Positions 62,623 to 64,000 of a stretch of 64,000 bases of DNA are shown here, one piece after another. Both the position numbers and the translations under genes were made by a program. Below the pieces are notes generated by a model. It ran no database searches and was not told the origin of the DNA. It saw only the letters and a list, made by a program, of their open reading frames with translations. Within the stretch, counting starts at the first letter, position 1; every line of letters begins with the position of its first letter. Source of the DNA: Leuconostoc litchii (lineage in GTDB: Bacteria; Bacillota; Bacilli; Lactobacillales; Lactobacillaceae); NCBI RefSeq assembly GCF_008107645.1, contig NZ_SDGY01000001.1, positions 901,630 to 965,629 on the forward strand, given 5' to 3'.

Positions 62623-63612
62623 TTACTCTTGTTCTTTCTCTAGTTTAACCCACGCTTTGATTTCTTGCAAAAAAACTTGTAATGCTTTGATATCTTTCAA
62701 TGAAGGATATTGTCCCATCAATACTTCTTTATTTTTATTAGCTTGCTTTTTTAATACTAGAATAGCTTTAGCTGAACTTGAATCTTTGAAAAAATTATTT
62801 GGTAATTGCAAAAACGCCTTAAGTTGTGCTTGTGATGTCACAAATTTGAGTAATTGTTTTGCTTCAGGACCATTTAAAACATTTGCGGGTACGAGCAAGT
62901 ATACCCAGCCATCATTTGCCACAAAGTCTAGTGCCTTTTCAATCATCAAATGATGCACAAATGATTTGTCTTCATTGTTTTTAGTAGTAAAACTGTCATC
63001 TGGTTGTAGTGGATAATAACCGATTGGTAAATCTGCAATCACAGCTTTTGCTTTGGGGCCATCCTTTATACCTACAACATCCTCCTGATATAATGTTGTT
63101 TCATCATTGTTAATAAACTCGTCAGCTGCTGCTACTATCGCTAACTGGGTCTCGTCGTTGTCAATACCGATTCTTTTCAGTTGAACATCTATCATTTCAT
63201 CAATTGTCCACAATAAATTACCAGAACCGATAGTCATATCAATGATCATATCATCATTTTGTAGACTAGCTGTTTGACTAATAAAATCAGCCATCAAATA
63301 ACCAATACCATCTGGTGTAATTTGGTAATTTATCGGTGTTTTATCTTCACGATTAGCCTTTAAAATAGCTAATTGTAATACTTTTCTCTTGTCCGAAGAA
63401 GAGGATGAAGACCAATCTAAGTCGACTACAGATTGGATTTCTTTAGTGATATCTATACTTGGTTTATCTAATTCACGATGAACATGCTGTGAATTTATAT
63501 CCTCAATCACTTCAATTAGTGCATCAGTAAAGCTTATATTTGCATCTTTAGCTAACGCACTTGTTGCGCTAATCAATGCATCATAATATTGGGCAATTTT
63601 TTCTTGTGTCAT
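62623..63612 (-). CDS. YtxK-like class I methyltransferase (N6 DNA-methylase family)
   Basis: A 329-residue S-adenosylmethionine-dependent enzyme. Motif I is MTIGSGNLLWTI, and the catalytic motif reads ADLPIGYYP in the place of the NPPY/DPPF of adenine methylases. An N-terminal helical part of about 100 residues precedes it. Orthologs (YtxK) lie between comG and ackA in many Firmicutes, and the same order is seen here. It has no restriction partner, so it is probably not a restriction-modification enzyme. Its substrate is unknown. Confidence 0.82.
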   Translation of the reverse strand: MTQEKIAQYYDALISATSALAKDANISFTDALIEVIEDINSQHVHRELDKPSIDITKEIQSVVDLDWSSSSSSDKRKVLQLAILKANREDKTPINYQITPDGIGYLMADFISQTASLQNDDMIIDMTIGSGNLLWTIDEMIDVQLKRIGIDNDETQLAIVAAADEFINNDETTLYQEDVVGIKDGPKAKAVIADLPIGYYPLQPDDSFTTKNNEDKSFVHHLMIEKALDFVANDGWVYLLVPANVLNGPEAKQLLKFVTSQAQLKAFLQLPNNFFKDSSSAKAILVLKKQANKNKEVLMGQYPSLKDIKALQVFLQEIKAWVKLEKEQE

Positions 63613-63643
63613 AGGTTTATTTTAGCGGTTTTAGTAATAGTTT

Positions 63644-63937
63644 TCAAGGTGATTTCACAAGCAATTTCCGATCATAAATATGCCTACCAAGTGTTATTTC
63701 CATTTGCTTATTAACTACTCGTACTTTAGCGTTGTCTATGGACATGATTTTTTCACTGTCCTTAGAAATTTGCATTGTTGCAACAATTTGTATTTTGTCT
63801 ACTTTAGCTAAATCTATTAACTTTGATTTTGCCTGCAATTGCTGATTAAAAACTGCATTTTGGAGAATAAATGCCATACTTAATACGGATAAAATGACCA
63901 CTGTGGGTAGTAAAATATACGCTTCATTCTGTTTCAT
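63644..63937 (-). CDS. ComGG-like competence pseudopilus protein
   Basis: A 97-residue protein with a short charged N-terminus (MKQNEAYI), a hydrophobic helix at about residues 8-26 and a soluble domain. This is the layout of minor pseudopilins. It lies at the end of what looks like a comG operon, directly before the ytxK-ackA pair, the place of ComGG in relatives. Sequence similarity is too weak to be sure. Its start overlaps the stop of the upstream partial gene. Confidence 0.65.
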   Translation of the reverse strand: MKQNEAYILLPTVVILSVLSMAFILQNAVFNQQLQAKSKLIDLAKVDKIQIVATMQISKDSEKIMSIDNAKVRVVNKQMEITLGRHIYDRKLLVKSP

Positions 63938-64000
63938 ATTGTTTTTTTCTCTCTAAACGTAAAATGGTAGACAGTTTTTTAGATTTATTTGTTGTAATTG
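63924..64000 (-). CDS. C-terminal end of a ComGF-like gene (5' part beyond the window)
   Basis: Only the last 24 codons are visible: ITTNKSKKLSTILRLERKKQ and then YETE, ending at TGA (63926-63924). The frame overlaps the start of the ComGG-like gene by 14 bases, as in comG operons. The position suggests ComGF; so little sequence allows no more. Confidence 0.5.
   Translation of the reverse strand, partial: ITTNKSKKLSTILRLERKKQYETE

Noticed and set aside
62623-63612. Restriction-modification system from the methyltransferase-like gene
   Set aside because: There is no endonuclease or specificity gene nearby, and the comG-ytxK-ackA order marks it as the housekeeping YtxK type.

Overview
The window reads as chromosomal DNA of a low-GC, heterofermentative lactic acid bacterium, most likely Leuconostoc or a close relative in the Leuconostocaceae. 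Supporting signs are the AT-rich composition, the peptidase set (PepS, PepN, PepF), the comG-ytxK-ackA arrangement, the rpoE (delta) and dnaB-dnaI loci, salvage-only thiamine genes, a PTS trehalose operon and an oleate hydratase. The genus is inferred from gene content and not proven. I see no prophage, insertion sequence, transposon or CRISPR array, and no clear pseudogene.

Layout. 1-5003: DNA replication and repair genes on the minus strand (mutM, a DUF975 membrane protein, coaE, dnaB, dnaI, then a truncated YibE/F-like gene). 5135-11733: DEAD-box helicase, a Gfo/Idh oxidoreductase coupled to a degenerate GH25 membrane protein, pepS, a small membrane protein, alsS. 11922-17069: obgE, uvrC and pyrG, the last behind a promoter and attenuator with the hallmarks of reiterative-transcription control. 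17126-19023: birA, a CHY zinc-finger gene and bioY behind a palindrome that covers the promoter. 19070-22236: an amino-acid permease with a T-box leader, tRNA-Lys, rpoE, DUF1934. 22298-28203: HD hydrolase and the trehalose regulon. 28321-32778: oleate hydratase and PepN.

32861-38197: a sugar-acid operon (dehydrogenase, PfkB kinase, transporter, TIM-barrel isomerase, small protein) divergent from a LacI regulator. Its gene types match the kgu (2-ketogluconate) operon of pseudomonads and would deliver 6-phosphogluconate to the phosphoketolase pathway. 38226-44736: cation/proton antiporter, DUF1054, YihY, two adjacent VIT-family metal transporters divergent from a cysteine-free Fur/PerR-type regulator, and an alpha/beta hydrolase. 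44933-51600: pepF, a DUF1003 protein, an aldehyde dehydrogenase, and thiM-thiD-thiE under a TPP riboswitch.

51678-54773: a tightly overlapping four-gene operon (MoxR-type AAA ATPase, HEXXH+VWA protein, and two small proteins). This is the best candidate for an undescribed system. 54894-64000: NAD(P)-binding protein, YfhO, greA, a GlcU-type sugar transporter behind two exactly inverted operator 14-mers, a wall hydrolase that joins an apparently dead MltG-like domain to a GH73 domain, ackA, a YtxK-type methyltransferase, and the distal end of a comG operon. Several genes (degenerate GH25, LacI, NAD(P)-binding protein, YfhO) have a -10 box 6-7 nt before an ATG that lacks a Shine-Dalgarno sequence, which suggests leaderless mRNAs.
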